Part shown: positions 36,730 to 47,800 of the stretch, in pieces
Layout: each line of letters starts with the position of its first letter
Position numbering within the stretch: the stretch's first letter is position 1
Assembly: GCF_001942305.1 (NCBI RefSeq)
Contig: NZ_MKKE01000024.1
Location: 1 to 58,416 of the forward strand
Length of the DNA: 58,416 nucleotides
DNA from: Saccharomonospora sp. CUA-673
GTDB taxonomy: Bacteria > Actinomycetota > Actinomycetes > Mycobacteriales > Pseudonocardiaceae
Direction of reading: 5' to 3'
Position numbers and translations under genes: made by a program
Notes under the pieces: generated by a model
Seen by the model: the letters and a program-made list of their open reading frames with translations, nothing else
Told to the model about the DNA's origin: nothing
The model's database searches: none

Positions 36730-37601
36730 CGCGGGTCGATCACCGGCACCGGCACCTGGACCGGATCGCCGAGGTGCGGGCGGGGCGCAGCAGCGAGAAG
36801 GTGGGCTACCCGATCGGGATCCGCACCGTCGAGGTCGTGCGCACCGCGCCCGTCGGCTCGGGCCTGATCCGGCTCACGCTCGGCGGGTCCGGTGTGGACG
36901 GCTTCGAGGCGCACGCGCCCGACGAGCACGTCAAGCTGATCTTCACCGACCCGGACGGCACGCTGCGGCTGCCGGAGCCCGACGGGGCGATGCTGAAGTG
37001 GCCGCGGCCGTCGCCGACGTCGCGCGAGTACACGGTGCGGCGGTTCGACCCGGACGCACGGGAACTCGACATCGACATCGCCGTGCACGACGGCGGCCTG
37101 GCCGCCGAATGGGCGCGCACCGCGCGCAGCGGCGAGCAGGTGCACGTCGCCGGCCCGCCCGGCGGGCTCATCGTGCCCACCAGCTACGACAAGTACCTGC
37201 TGGCCGGTGACATCACCGCGCTGCCCGCGATCGCGCGGTGGCTCGAGGAGATGCCGCCCACCACCGAGGGGTGGGCCGTGATCGAGGTCGCCGACGCCGG
37301 CGAGGAAATCCCCCTCGACCATCCCGAGGGCGTCGAGGTGCGCTGGCTGCACCGCGACGGCGCCGCGCCGGGCACCACCGACCTCATCGAACGCACCGTG
37401 CGCGCGCTGCCGCTGCCCGGCTCGTCGGACACCGAACGGCTCTACGTCTGGCTCGCCGGCGAGGCCGGCACCCTCAAGCCCCTCCGCCGCTGGGTCCGCA
37501 ACGAGCTCGGTCTGTCCAAAGCGGATCACGACATCACCGGGTACTGGAAGCGCGGCGTAGCCGACTACGACGACGACCACGAGCACGGCCATGGACATTG
37601 A
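36726..37601 (+). CDS. viuB: Siderophore-interacting protein (ViuB/SIP family)
   Basis: A 291-residue cytoplasmic flavoprotein reductase that probably releases iron from the imported ferri-siderophore. The ferredoxin-reductase-like FAD domain has SREYTVRRFD and HDGGLAAEWARTARSG. The NAD(P)H-type region has YLLAGDITALPAIARWLEE and YVWLAGEAGTLKPLRRWVR, both typical of SIP proteins. The C-terminus ends in a His/Asp/Glu-rich tail that may bind metal. GTG 36726 is preceded by AGGAGG. The following 264 bp to fecB hold no credible gene and probably contain a promoter. Confidence 0.92.
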   Translation: MTRVDHRHRHLDRIAEVRAGRSSEKVGYPIGIRTVEVVRTAPVGSGLIRLTLGGSGVDGFEAHAPDEHVKLIFTDPDGTLRLPEPDGAMLKWPRPSPTSREYTVRRFDPDARELDIDIAVHDGGLAAEWARTARSGEQVHVAGPPGGLIVPTSYDKYLLAGDITALPAIARWLEEMPPTTEGWAVIEVADAGEEIPLDHPEGVEVRWLHRDGAAPGTTDLIERTVRALPLPGSSDTERLYVWLAGEAGTLKPLRRWVRNELGLSKADHDITGYWKRGVADYDDDHEHGHGH

Positions 37602-37865
37602 CAGTGGACGGCCTGATGGCCGGTGCGGGTGGCGGAACCTCAGCGGGCCCCTGGCTGCGGGATCCCCTCCTCACGAATGCCCAATCTCCTCGTCGGCGCT
37701 GTCCTCGCCAGGAACCCGCTGAGAACCCGCGGCGGTGCCGGTGGCCGGCGCGGTCGCAGCGGCGGCGCACCTCGAAGCCTGGTCACCACGAAGACATACA
37801 ACCGCACGACCTAACTGAATCTGGTTGCTTATCCCCATCCCCATCGAGATTCAAGGACGACACCG

Positions 37866-38873
37866 ATGACTCTGCTCAGATCCTCCCGACTCACCAAGGG
37901 CGCCGTCGCCGTGGCCGCGTTCGCCCTCACCGCCACCGTCGCGGGCTGCGGCACCGGCGGCGGGGAAGCGACCGGCGAGACGCGCCAGTTCGAGGCGGAC
38001 AACGGCACCGTCGAGATCCCGGAGAACCCTGAGCGCGTCGTCGCGACCGGTTACGCGGTGCCGACGCTCATCGAGGCCGGCGCGCCGCTCGTCGGGATCT
38101 CCTCGTGGCAGCGCGGTGAGCCGATGATGTCCGATGAGGACATGCAGACCTATCAGGACCTGCCCCGGGTCGCCGGCGAGACGGCCGCCGAGACCAACTA
38201 CGAGGCGATCGCCGAGCAGAACCCCGACCTGATCGTGATCGGCGTCCCGCAGCCGATCTTCCAGGAGATCGACGCCGAACGGCTCGAGTCGATCGCACCG
38301 GTCGTCGCGATCGGCCCCGACGTGCCCTCCCAGTGGAAGGAGGTCTCGCACAAGCAGGCCGACGCCGCGGGTGCGCTCGAGCAGTTCGACGAGGTCAAGG
38401 CCACCTACGAGGAGAAGGCCGAGGAGCTGAAGGGCAAGTACGCCGAGGCGCTCGACGGCGTGCAGCTCGCCCACATCGGCGGGTACGGCGAGGTCGAGAA
38501 CGGCACGTTCCAGCGCGAGTTCGACGGTTCGTGGGGCACCAACGTCGCCAACGACATCGGCGTCGAGTACTTCGGCGAGGTGGCAGAGAAGGGCGAGGGT
38601 TCCCGCGCGGTCAGCGAGTACCCGTCGCTCGAGGAGCTGCCCTCGGCGCTCGGCGAGGCCGACGCGATCACCTACAGCGTCAACCACGACGGTTCGCTGC
38701 CCGAGCCGGTCAAGTACGTGCTCGACTCGAACCTGTGGAACAACCTGCCCGCCGTGCAGGACGACCAGACATTCCCGATCAAGTACACCGAGGCGGCGAC
38801 GTACGGCCAGGCCACGACGGCGCTCGAGGCGCTGGACGAGACGTTCGCGCCGCTGCTGCAGCAGCAGAGGTGA
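37866..38873 (+). CDS. Ferri-siderophore ABC transporter, substrate-binding lipoprotein
   Basis: 335 residues. The lipoprotein signal peptide ends ALTATVAGC, followed by a FecB/FepB-type periplasmic-binding fold: NGTVEIPENPERVVATGYAV at the N-lobe, AIAEQNPDLIVIGVP, and SEYPSLEELPSALGEADAIT. It should capture the ferric catecholate at the membrane and hand it to the two permeases downstream. A clear iron box is not seen immediately upstream, so its regulation could depend on the dhb promoter or a diverged site. Confidence 0.9.
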   Translation: MTLLRSSRLTKGAVAVAAFALTATVAGCGTGGGEATGETRQFEADNGTVEIPENPERVVATGYAVPTLIEAGAPLVGISSWQRGEPMMSDEDMQTYQDLPRVAGETAAETNYEAIAEQNPDLIVIGVPQPIFQEIDAERLESIAPVVAIGPDVPSQWKEVSHKQADAAGALEQFDEVKATYEEKAEELKGKYAEALDGVQLAHIGGYGEVENGTFQREFDGSWGTNVANDIGVEYFGEVAEKGEGSRAVSEYPSLEELPSALGEADAITYSVNHDGSLPEPVKYVLDSNLWNNLPAVQDDQTFPIKYTEAATYGQATTALEALDETFAPLLQQQR

Positions 38874-38883
38874 CGTCGCGCCC

Positions 38884-39919
38884 GTGCCGACCGCACCCTC
38901 AGTGACAGGCGGGACTCCGCCGACGAGTCGCACCCCGCGAGGTTGGGCCGCCCGGCCCTCCTCGCCGGGGGTCTCGTCGTGCTCCTCGCCGCGATCGTCG
39001 CCAGCATCTCCGTCGGCGCGCAGAACGTGCCGGTCGGCGAGATCTGGCGTGCCCTCGTCGACTTCGACCCGCTCGCCGGTGACCACCTGGTCGTTCGGGA
39101 GATCCGCATCCCGCGGACGCTGCTCGGCATCGCGGTCGGTGCGGCGCTCGCGGTGGGCGGTGCGCTCATCCAGACGTTGTCCCGGAACCCGTTGGCGGAA
39201 CCGGGAATCCTCGGCGTCACGCACGGCGCCGGGTTCGCCCTGACCCTCGGCGCGGCCATGGGGCTGGCGGGCTCGGCGATCAACGAACTCGGCCTCGGCG
39301 TGGTGGGCGCGGTCCTGGCGACCGTGGTCGTCTATGCCGTCGCCGCCACTCGACGTTGCGGCTGCTGCTGGCCGGTGTCGCGTTGTCGGCCGTGCTGCAG
39401 GGTGTGTCACTGGGTGTCCGGCTCACGTCACCGGACACATTGGACAAGTACCGGTTCTGGGCCGTCGGCTCGCTGGCGGGCCGGGAACAGACCGATCTGA
39501 CGATCCCGCTCGTCGCGATCGCGCTCGCCCTCATCGGCGCGTTGCTCGTCGCCCGGTCGCTGAACGCCGTGGCACTCGGCGAGACCGTGGCGCACACGCT
39601 CGGCGCGAACGTCGCCCGCACGCGGACCGTGACGCTCGTGCTGATCACCGTCCTGGCGGGCGCCGCGACGGCCGTGGCCGGGCCGATCCTGTTCGTCGGC
39701 CTGATCGTGCCGCACCTGCTGCGCAGGCTCACCGTCGGCTCGGTGCCGTGGCTGGTGACGCTCTCGGCCGTGGCGGGGCCGATCCTGATGCTCGTCGCCG
39801 ACACGCTCGCCCGCGTGGTGTTGCACACCGGCGAGGTGCCGGTCGCGATCGTCACCGCCTTCCTCGGCGGGCCGATGCTGATCTGGGTCGTTCGCAAGTA
39901 CGGGGCGGGATCACTATGA
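38884..39919 (+). CDS. FecCD-type siderophore permease, first subunit (two frameshifts)
   Basis: A BtuCD/FecCD inner-membrane permease. Family motifs RIPRTLLGIAVGAALAVGGAL, QTLSRNPLAEPGILGVTHGA and GPILFVGLIVPHLLRRL are present in separate frames. One missing base at about 38938 (joining the PTAPSVTGG opening to LGRPALLAGGLVV) and one at about 39347 (VVVYAVAA to TLRLLLAGVALSAV) restore about 345 residues. GTG 38884 lies 11 bp after fecB. The stop overlaps the second permease by ATGA. Confidence 0.85.
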
Positions 39920-41001
39920 GCGGCAACGAGCTGATCGCACCGGCCCCACGGCCCGAACCGCCGCAGGCCGACCGGCCGCACCGGCCGAACCAGGTCCGGA
40001 TTCCCGTGCGCGGGCGCGCACTGTGGATCGAACGCCGCACCCTCGGGCTGATCATCGGCGCCGGGGCGGCGATGCTGGTGCTCGCCTACATCGGACTGTC
40101 GTTCGGATCGAGCTGGTCGACGCCCGGCGAGGTCTTCGGTGCGCTGACCGGGACCCAGCCGTCGGTGGTCATCGCCGAATGGCGCGGCCCCCGCGTCGTC
40201 GCGGCGATCCTGTTCGGCGCGGCACTCGGCGTCGCCGGCGCGATCTTCCAGAACCTGACCCGCAACCCGATGGGCAGTCCGGACATCATCGGACTGGACG
40301 CGGGCGCCTACACCGGCGCGCTGCTGGTGATGACCGTGTTCGCCGGGGCGGGCGCGACCGTCGCGTTCGGCTCCGTCGTCGGCGGGCTGATCACCGCGGT
40401 CGTGGTGTACGTGCTCTCGCGCTCGAACGGCCTGTCCGGGATGCGCCTGGTCGTCATCGGCATCGCCGTGAACGCGATGGTCACGGCGCTGAACAACTGG
40501 CTGATCCTGCGCGCCGAGCTTGAGGTCGCGATGGCCGCGGTCGGCTGGAACTCCGGTTCGCTGAACGGTATCGACTGGGAAGACCTCGTCATGCCCGCCG
40601 CGATCATCGGCGTGCTGCTGCTCGGGATCGCGCTGCGCGCGCACGCCATGCACCAGTCGGCGCTGGGCGATTCGGTCGCGATCTCGACGGGCGTCGGACT
40701 GGAACGGCAGCGGTTGCTGATGGTGTTCATCGGCGTCGGCTGCACCGCCACGGTGACGTCGGTGGCGGGGCCGGTCGTGTTCGTCGCGCTCGCCGCACCC
40801 CAGATCGGACGGCGGCTCGCCCGCGCACCCGGCATCCCGCTGCTGCCCGCGGCGCTGTGCGGTGCCGTGCTGTTGCAGGTGGCCGACCTGATCGCGCAGA
40901 TGCTGCTGGCCCCGGTGTCCCTTCCCGTCGGCGTCGTCACCACGGCGATCGGCGGTTGTTACCTGATCTGGCTGCTGGCCCAGGAGGTGAGGCGCAGATG
41001 A
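39916..41001 (+). CDS. FecCD-type siderophore permease, second subunit
   Basis: 361 residues with the same architecture: WRGPRVVAAILFGAALGVAG, QNLTRNPMGSPDIIGLDAGA and the late GPVVFVALAAPQIGRRLARA. It pairs with the preceding permease to form the translocation pore. A 35-residue polar N-terminal extension precedes the first helix. Overlapping start (ATGA) and stop (ATGA with the ATPase gene) indicate translational coupling and equal stoichiometry. Confidence 0.93.
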   Translation: MSGNELIAPAPRPEPPQADRPHRPNQVRIPVRGRALWIERRTLGLIIGAGAAMLVLAYIGLSFGSSWSTPGEVFGALTGTQPSVVIAEWRGPRVVAAILFGAALGVAGAIFQNLTRNPMGSPDIIGLDAGAYTGALLVMTVFAGAGATVAFGSVVGGLITAVVVYVLSRSNGLSGMRLVVIGIAVNAMVTALNNWLILRAELEVAMAAVGWNSGSLNGIDWEDLVMPAAIIGVLLLGIALRAHAMHQSALGDSVAISTGVGLERQRLLMVFIGVGCTATVTSVAGPVVFVALAAPQIGRRLARAPGIPLLPAALCGAVLLQVADLIAQMLLAPVSLPVGVVTTAIGGCYLIWLLAQEVRRR

Positions 41002-41771
41002 CCGCACGGCTGTGTGCCCAGGATGTGACGCTCGGCTACGGCGAACGCGTCGTGTCGACCGGACTCAGCCTGGATGTCCCGGACGGTGCGTTCACCGCCG
41101 TCGTCGGGCCGAACGGCTGCGGCAAGTCGACGCTGCTGCGCGCGTTCGTGCGCCTGCTCAAGCCCGGCAAGGGCAGCGTGTCGCTGGACGGCACGTCGGT
41201 GTCGGCGTTGCCGCCGAAGGCGCTCGCCCGCGAACTCGCGTTCCTGCCGCAGGATCCGCTCGCGCCCGAGGGCATCAAGGTGCGCCAACTGGTGTCCCGC
41301 GGGCGGTATCCGCACCAGTCGCTGTTGGCACTGTGGACCGACGAGGACGAGGACGCCGTCGCCGAGGCCATGGTCACCGCCGAGGTGGAGGACTTCGCCG
41401 AACGGCCGGTGGCGGAACTGTCCGGCGGGCAGCGCCAGCGCGTGTGGGTGGCGATGGTGCTGGCGCAACGGACGCCGTACCTGCTGCTCGACGAGCCGAC
41501 GTCCTTTCTGGACATCACGCACCAGTACCGACTGTTGGCGCTGCTGTCGCGGCTGCGCGACGAGGGCAGGACCGTGATCGCGGTCCTGCACGACATCAAC
41601 CAGGCGTGCCGGTTCGCCGATCACCTCGTGGCCATGAAGGACGGCCGCGTCGTGGCCGAGGGCTCGGCGGCCGACGTCGTCGACTCGGCGTTGATCAAGG
41701 ACGTGTTCGATCTGCCGAGCGTGATCGTGCCCGACCCGGTCAGCGGGACGCCGATGGTCGTCCCGGAATAG
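40998..41771 (+). CDS. Ferri-siderophore ABC transporter, ATPase
   Basis: 257 residues. Walker A is VVGPNGCGKSTLLRAF, the Q-loop FLPQDP, the signature LSGGQRQRVWVAM, Walker B YLLLDEPTSFLDI, and the switch His in IAVLHDINQAC. FepC/FecE-type ATPases power import with two FecCD permeases, as encoded just upstream. The NRPS gene follows after 109 bp. Confidence 0.95.
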   Translation: MTARLCAQDVTLGYGERVVSTGLSLDVPDGAFTAVVGPNGCGKSTLLRAFVRLLKPGKGSVSLDGTSVSALPPKALARELAFLPQDPLAPEGIKVRQLVSRGRYPHQSLLALWTDEDEDAVAEAMVTAEVEDFAERPVAELSGGQRQRVWVAMVLAQRTPYLLLDEPTSFLDITHQYRLLALLSRLRDEGRTVIAVLHDINQACRFADHLVAMKDGRVVAEGSAADVVDSALIKDVFDLPSVIVPDPVSGTPMVVPE

Positions 41772-41880
41772 CGCCACCGACACCGATACCGACCACCGGA
41801 ACCGAGCGCCTTCCCACCACAGCGCGGCTTTCCTGCCTTCAAGAACCCCTGCCTTTGAGAACCCTTGTACCGAGGAGCAC

Positions 41881-44800
41881 GTGTTGTCCAAGCCGTCCCA
41901 GCCGCCGGAGTCGTACGAGCTGACGAGTGCGCAGCTCGGCATCTGGAACGCGCAGCGGCTCGAACCGGATTCGCCGTACTACGTGGTGGGCGACGTCGTG
42001 CAGATCGCCGACGGCGGGCCGGTCGACACCGAGCTGCTGGTCGAGGCGATGACCGGCACCATCGCCGACGCGGAGTCGTTGCGGCTGCGCGTGGCCGACA
42101 CGGCTGACGGCCCGCGGCAGTGGGTCAGCGACGAGCCGGTGCCCCGTCCGCGCGTCGTCGACGTCAGCGACGTGAGCGATCCGCGTGCCGCGGCCGAGGA
42201 ACTGGTCACGGCGGAACGGTTCGCCCTGGCCGAGGCGACCCGGCGCATGACCGACCGGCAGCTGTACACGCAGACGATCATCGTGCTGTCGGCGACGGAG
42301 GTCTGGTACACCCAGCTCGGGCACCACCTCGTCTTCGACGGCTACAGCGCGGCGATGCTCGCGCGCCGAACGGCGGCGCGCTACACGGCGGCCGTCGCGG
42401 GCAAGCCCGTGCCGAAGTGCAACTTCGGCTCGTTCGCCGACTTCGTCGCCGCCGACCGCGACTACCTCGCCGGCGACAAGCCCGCCGAGGACCGGGCGTA
42501 CTGGGTCGACCGGATGACGCCGCTGCCCGACCTTCCCGAGTGGACTGCGCCCGGATCCGGGCTGGCCGAGACCGTGTCGGCGAAGACCGTGCTGCCGGCC
42601 GACGATCTGGCGGCGCTGCGCGCCTTCGCCGACCGGGAGGGCGTCACGTGGGGCGACGCCCTCCTCGGTTGCTACGCGGTGTTCCTGCACCGCGTGCTGG
42701 GTCGCACCGACGTCGTGTTCGCGTTGCCGCTGATGTGCCGCACGAGCGGCGCCGAACTGCGCACCCCGGGCATGGCCGTCAACGTCCTGCCGCTGCGGCT
42801 CGAGGTGCGCGGTCAGGACACGCTGGGTGTCGTCGCGCGCCGGGTCGCCGAGGCGATGGCCGAGATGCGGGCGCACCAGCGCTACCGCGGCGAGAACCTG
42901 CCGCGCGACCTCGCCGCGGTCGGTGCGGGCGCGATCCTGCACGGCGCGGGCGTCAACCTGAAGGCGTTCGACCTGACGCTCGACTTCGCCGGTTCGACGG
43001 GCGTCATGCGCAACGTCGCGGGCGGGCCGCCCGAGGACATGGGACTGAGCGTCCTGCCGACGCGCGACGGCGGTCTGCTGCTCGGCTTCGAGGTCGACGC
43101 CCGCACGCACACCCAGTCCGATGTGGACGGGCGGTTGGCGACCGTGTGCACCCTCGTGCGGGAGCTGACCGGCGAGGACGCGCCGGCGGCGGGCGGCGTC
43201 TCCGTCGTCTCGCCCGACGACCGGGCCGCGTTGCTGACCGCATGGGCCCCGCCGGCTGTGCCGGGGGAGCCCGCCTCCGTGCCGGACGTGCTGGCGGCGC
43301 TGGCGACCGCGCGCGGCGACGACGTCGCGCTCGTCCACGACGACGAGCAGGTGACCTACGCCGAGCTGGCGGCCCGCGTGCACCGGCTGGCCAGGGCCCT
43401 GCGCGCCCGCAGGGTCGGCCCGGACGACCTCGTCGCGATCGCGCTGCCCCGCTCGGTCGACTACGTCGTGACCCTGCTCGCCGCGCTCGACGCCGGTGGC
43501 GGATTCCTGCCGCTGGACCTCGACCACCCCGACGACCGGCTCCGCATGCTGCTCGACGACGCCCGCCCGGCCGTGCTCGTCACCGAGCCGTCGGTCGACC
43601 GCGAGCTCGGCGAACGGCCGACGCTCGAGGTCTCCGATGCCGCGGCGTTCCCGGACGGGCCGCTCGCCGACGCCGAGCGGGCGCGCGGACGCCGCCCCGA
43701 CGATCTGGCCTACGTCATCTACACGTCCGGTTCGACGGGTCGGCCCAAGGGCGTGCAGGTGCCCGACCGCGGCCTGCGCTCGCTGCTGCACCACCAGCGG
43801 GCGACCGTCGTCGCCCAGACCGAACGGTCGGCCGGCCGGCGACTGCGCGTCGCGCACACGTACTCGTTCGCGTTCGACTCCGCACTGGACCAGCTGGTGT
43901 GGCTCCTGTGTGGACATCAGCTGCACCTGTACGCGGGGGAGATGCTCAAGGACGCCGACGCGCTGCTGGCCGCCTACACGCGCGACCGCATCGACGTCGT
44001 CGACACGACACCGTCGCTGGCGGCGCCGCTGGCCGACGCCGGTCTGCTGGACGGGTCGCACCGTCCCGCGCTGGTCGTGCTCGGCGGGGAGGCGACCCCG
44101 CCCGCGCTGTGGCGGCGCATCGTCGAGTCCGGTGTGGACGGCCGGAACATCTACGGGCCCACCGAGGCCACCGTCGACGCCGCCTACGCCGAGATCGCCG
44201 GCGACGAACCGGTGATCGGCCGTCCGCTCGCCGGGATGCGGGTGTACCTGCTGGACAACGCCCTGCAGCCGGTCGCCCCCGGTGGCACGGGCGAGCTGTA
44301 CCTGGCGGGACCGCAACTGGCCAGGGGCTACCTCGGCCGGTTCGGCGGCACCGCCGAGCGGTTCGTCGCCGACCCGTACGGACCGCCGGGGGAGCGCATG
44401 TACCGCACGGGCGACCTCGCGCGCTGGACCGACCGCGGGTTCGTCTACATCGGACGCGCCGACGGCCAGGTCAAGATCCGCGGACACCGTGTGGAGGTCG
44501 GCGAGGTCGAGGCCGAGCTCGGCGCGCTGCCCGGCGTGAGCGCCGCGGCCGCCATGGTGCGCACCGAGACGGCGACCCCACGACTCGTCGGCTACGTCGT
44601 GCCCGCACGGGAGTCTGCCGATGGTGGTGCCGGTGTGACCGCCGACCTCACCCCGGAACGCGTGCGCGACGAGCTGGCCGCACGCCTGCCCGACCACCTG
44701 GTCCCGTCGGCCGTGGTCGTGCTCGACGAACTGCCCGTCACCGTGAACGGCAAGGTCGACCGTGCGGCGCTGCCCGTGCCGCGAGCGACCTCGAGCGGCC

Positions 44801-47800
44801 GCCGCCCGTCCACCGCGCGCGAACGCGTGCTGTGCGCGGTCGTGGCCGAGGTGTTCGACCTCGACGCCGATGAGGTCGGACCGGACGACGACTTCTTCGG
44901 CATCGGCGGTGACAGCATCAGCGCGATCAGCGTCAGCAGCCGGCTGCGCGCGCACGGCTTCGACCTGCGGCCGCGCGATCTGCTGGCCCGCCGGGACATC
45001 GCGTCCCTCGCGGCGGGGCTGGAGTCGTTGGACGGTGAGGTCGAGACGGCCGTCGACGAACCGGTCGGCGAGGTGCCCGCCACGCCGATCATCCGCGGCC
45101 TGCTCGACCCGAACCCCGACCCGGCCGCGATCGCCGGCTATGCACAGTGGACGGTGCTGAGCACCACCGAATCGGTCGACCGGGCCGCGCTCGTGACCGG
45201 CCTGCGCACCGTGCTGACCACGCACGCCGCCCTCCGGCTGCGCCGCACCGACGCGGGCCTCGAGGTCCCGCCCGCCGACGAGTCCGCGCTCGCCGCGGCG
45301 GCCGAGCGCGCCGTCACCGTCGAGGACGCGGACGCATCGGCCGGACGGGTCGCGTCCGCGCTGGCCGCCGAACTCGACCCGGCCGAGGGCGCCCTGTTGC
45401 GGGTGGCGCTGCTGGGCGAGTACCGCATCGTGCTCGTCGCGCACCACCTCGTGATGGACGGGGTGTCGTGGCGGGTGCTGATCCCGGCGCTGCGGGCCGC
45501 GTCCCGCGGGGAGGCGTTGCCTGCGGAGGGGACGTCGTTCCGGTCGCACGCGCTGGCGCTCGCCGAACAGGGCGAGAGCGGTGCGCGGCGGGCGGAGCTG
45601 GACCACTGGCGTGCGGCGACCGACCCGGACATCCGCCCGCTCGGTCTACCCGCACTGGACCCGCTGCGCGACACGGTCGCCACGGCCCGCAAGGCGACAA
45701 CGGTCGCCGGCCCCCGAGCGTCGGAAGCAGCCCTGACGACCCTGCCGGCGGCCTACCGAACCGGCACCGACGAAGTCCTCCTGGCAGCCTCGTCCTCGCT
45801 CTCCGCAGTGCTCGCGGCGCGGGAGTTCCGCGGGAGGCGTTCGGGGTCACCGTGGAGACGCACGGGCGGGAGGGGCAGGTGCCCGGGGCGGACCTGTCGC
45901 GCACCGTCGGCTGGTTCACCGGCGAGTTCCCCGTGCGCGTGCCCGCGACTCCGCTGGGCACGGACGTCGACCTGCGCGACGCGCTCTCCGGCGGCGACAC
46001 CGCGGGCCGGCTGCTGCGCGCGGTGAAGGAGGCCCGCCGCGCCGTCCCGGACGGCGGCATCGGCTACGGCGTCCTGCGCTACCTCGACAGCGGATTCGGC
46101 GCGGGCATCGACCCGGACGCGAAGACCGCACTCGACACGACACCCGAGGTGCTGCTGAACTACCTCGCCGCTTCGGCGCGGCCGAGAGTGGCGACTGGCG
46201 GCTGCCCGAACGCGAGGCGTTCGCCGTCGTCGAACCGGAGACCAAGGCCCTCGAACAGGTCCTGGCACTCAACTGCTTCGTCCACGAGGCCGGCGAGACG
46301 ACCGACACCGCCCACACCGCCGACACCCACGCCGCTGGGTCCACACCGGGCGGTCCGGTGCTGTCGGTGGAGTGGACCGCGGCCGGCCGGCTCGTCGACG
46401 CCGACACCCTGGCCGCGCTGCAGCGTGCCTGGGACGCGGCGCTCGAGGCGCTTGCCGCGCACGCCGAGCGGATCGGTCCCGACGGCGGCGGGCTCACCCC
46501 GTCCGACCTGCCGCTCGTGTCGCTGGACCAGGCCGACATCGACGCCTTCGAGGTGCACGGACCGGTCGCCGACGTGCTGCCCGCGACCGCGCTGCAGGCC
46601 GGACTGTCGTTCCACACCCTCGCCGCCGACGAGGGCGACACGGACGTCTACGTCGTCCAGGCCGCGCTCACCCTCACCGGCGAACTCGACGAGACGCGCC
46701 TGCGCGCCGCGGCGCGGGAGTTGCTGCGCCGGCAACCGGCACTGCGCATGCACCTGAGCACGACGGCCTCCGGCGAGGTCGTGCAGGTCGTGCCCGCCGA
46801 CGCCGAACCCGACTGGCAGGTCGCCGACCTGGACCCGGCCGACATCGAGGCCGCCCGAGCCGCCGAACTGGCCCGGCCGTTCGACCCGGAGACGCCGCCG
46901 CTGATCCGGTTCCGCCTCTTCCGCACGGGGCCGGGCGAGCACCGGCTGCTGATCACCAACCATCACGCGCTGCTCGACGGCTGGTCGATGCCGCTCGTCG
47001 GCCGCACGTTGCTCGGGCTGTACCGCGAACTGGGCGGTGGTCCGGCGGTGCCGTCGTCGGCGTCGCCGCAGGACTACCACCGGTGGCTCGCCGCACGCGA
47101 CCGCGACGCGGCACTCGAGGCCTGGCGCGCGGCACTGTCGGGAGTGGACGAGGGGACTCGGTTGGCGCCCGTCGCCGCCCGCCGCGGCGTCACCCGGCCC
47201 GGCAGCGTGCGGGTCGAGCTGGGCGAGGACTTCACCGCCGGTCTGCAGACGTTCGCCCGCGAGCGCGGCGTCACCGTGACCACGGTGTTGCAGGCGGCGT
47301 GGGGTCTGCTGCTCGGCAGGCTGACGCGGCGACGCGACGTCGTGTTCGGCTGCCCGGTCTCCGGCCGTCCGGCCGAGGTGGACGGGGTCGAGTCGATGAT
47401 CGGCCAGCTCGGCAACACGATCCCGGTGCGCGTGCGCTACCGGCCGGAGCAGTCGGCGGCGTCGCTGCTGGCCGAGATCCACGACGAGTCCGTCGCGCTC
47501 ACCGACCACCATCATCTCGGCCTGCCCGACATCCAGCGCACCATCGGGGTCGGCGAACTGTTCGACACGATGCTCGTGATGGAGAACTTCCCGTTCAACG
47601 GCGCGGGAATCGTGGTCGACGAGCGGGCCGCACTGTCCGGTGTGGACATCACCGACGCGACGCACTACCCGCTGACCGTCATCGCGCTGCCCGGCGAGGC
47701 GCTCACCCTCGTGCTCAGCTACCAGCCGCAGGCCTTCGACGACGACACCGTCGCCGGCTACGCGCGCTGGCTGCACACGCTGCTGGCCGAGCTCGTCGCC

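Noticed and set aside
41839..45606. A 1255-codon antisense open frame opposite the first NRPS module
   Set aside because: It has the same character as other antisense frames here. It lacks a recognisable domain and covers the stop region of the ABC ATPase upstream area without an RBS.
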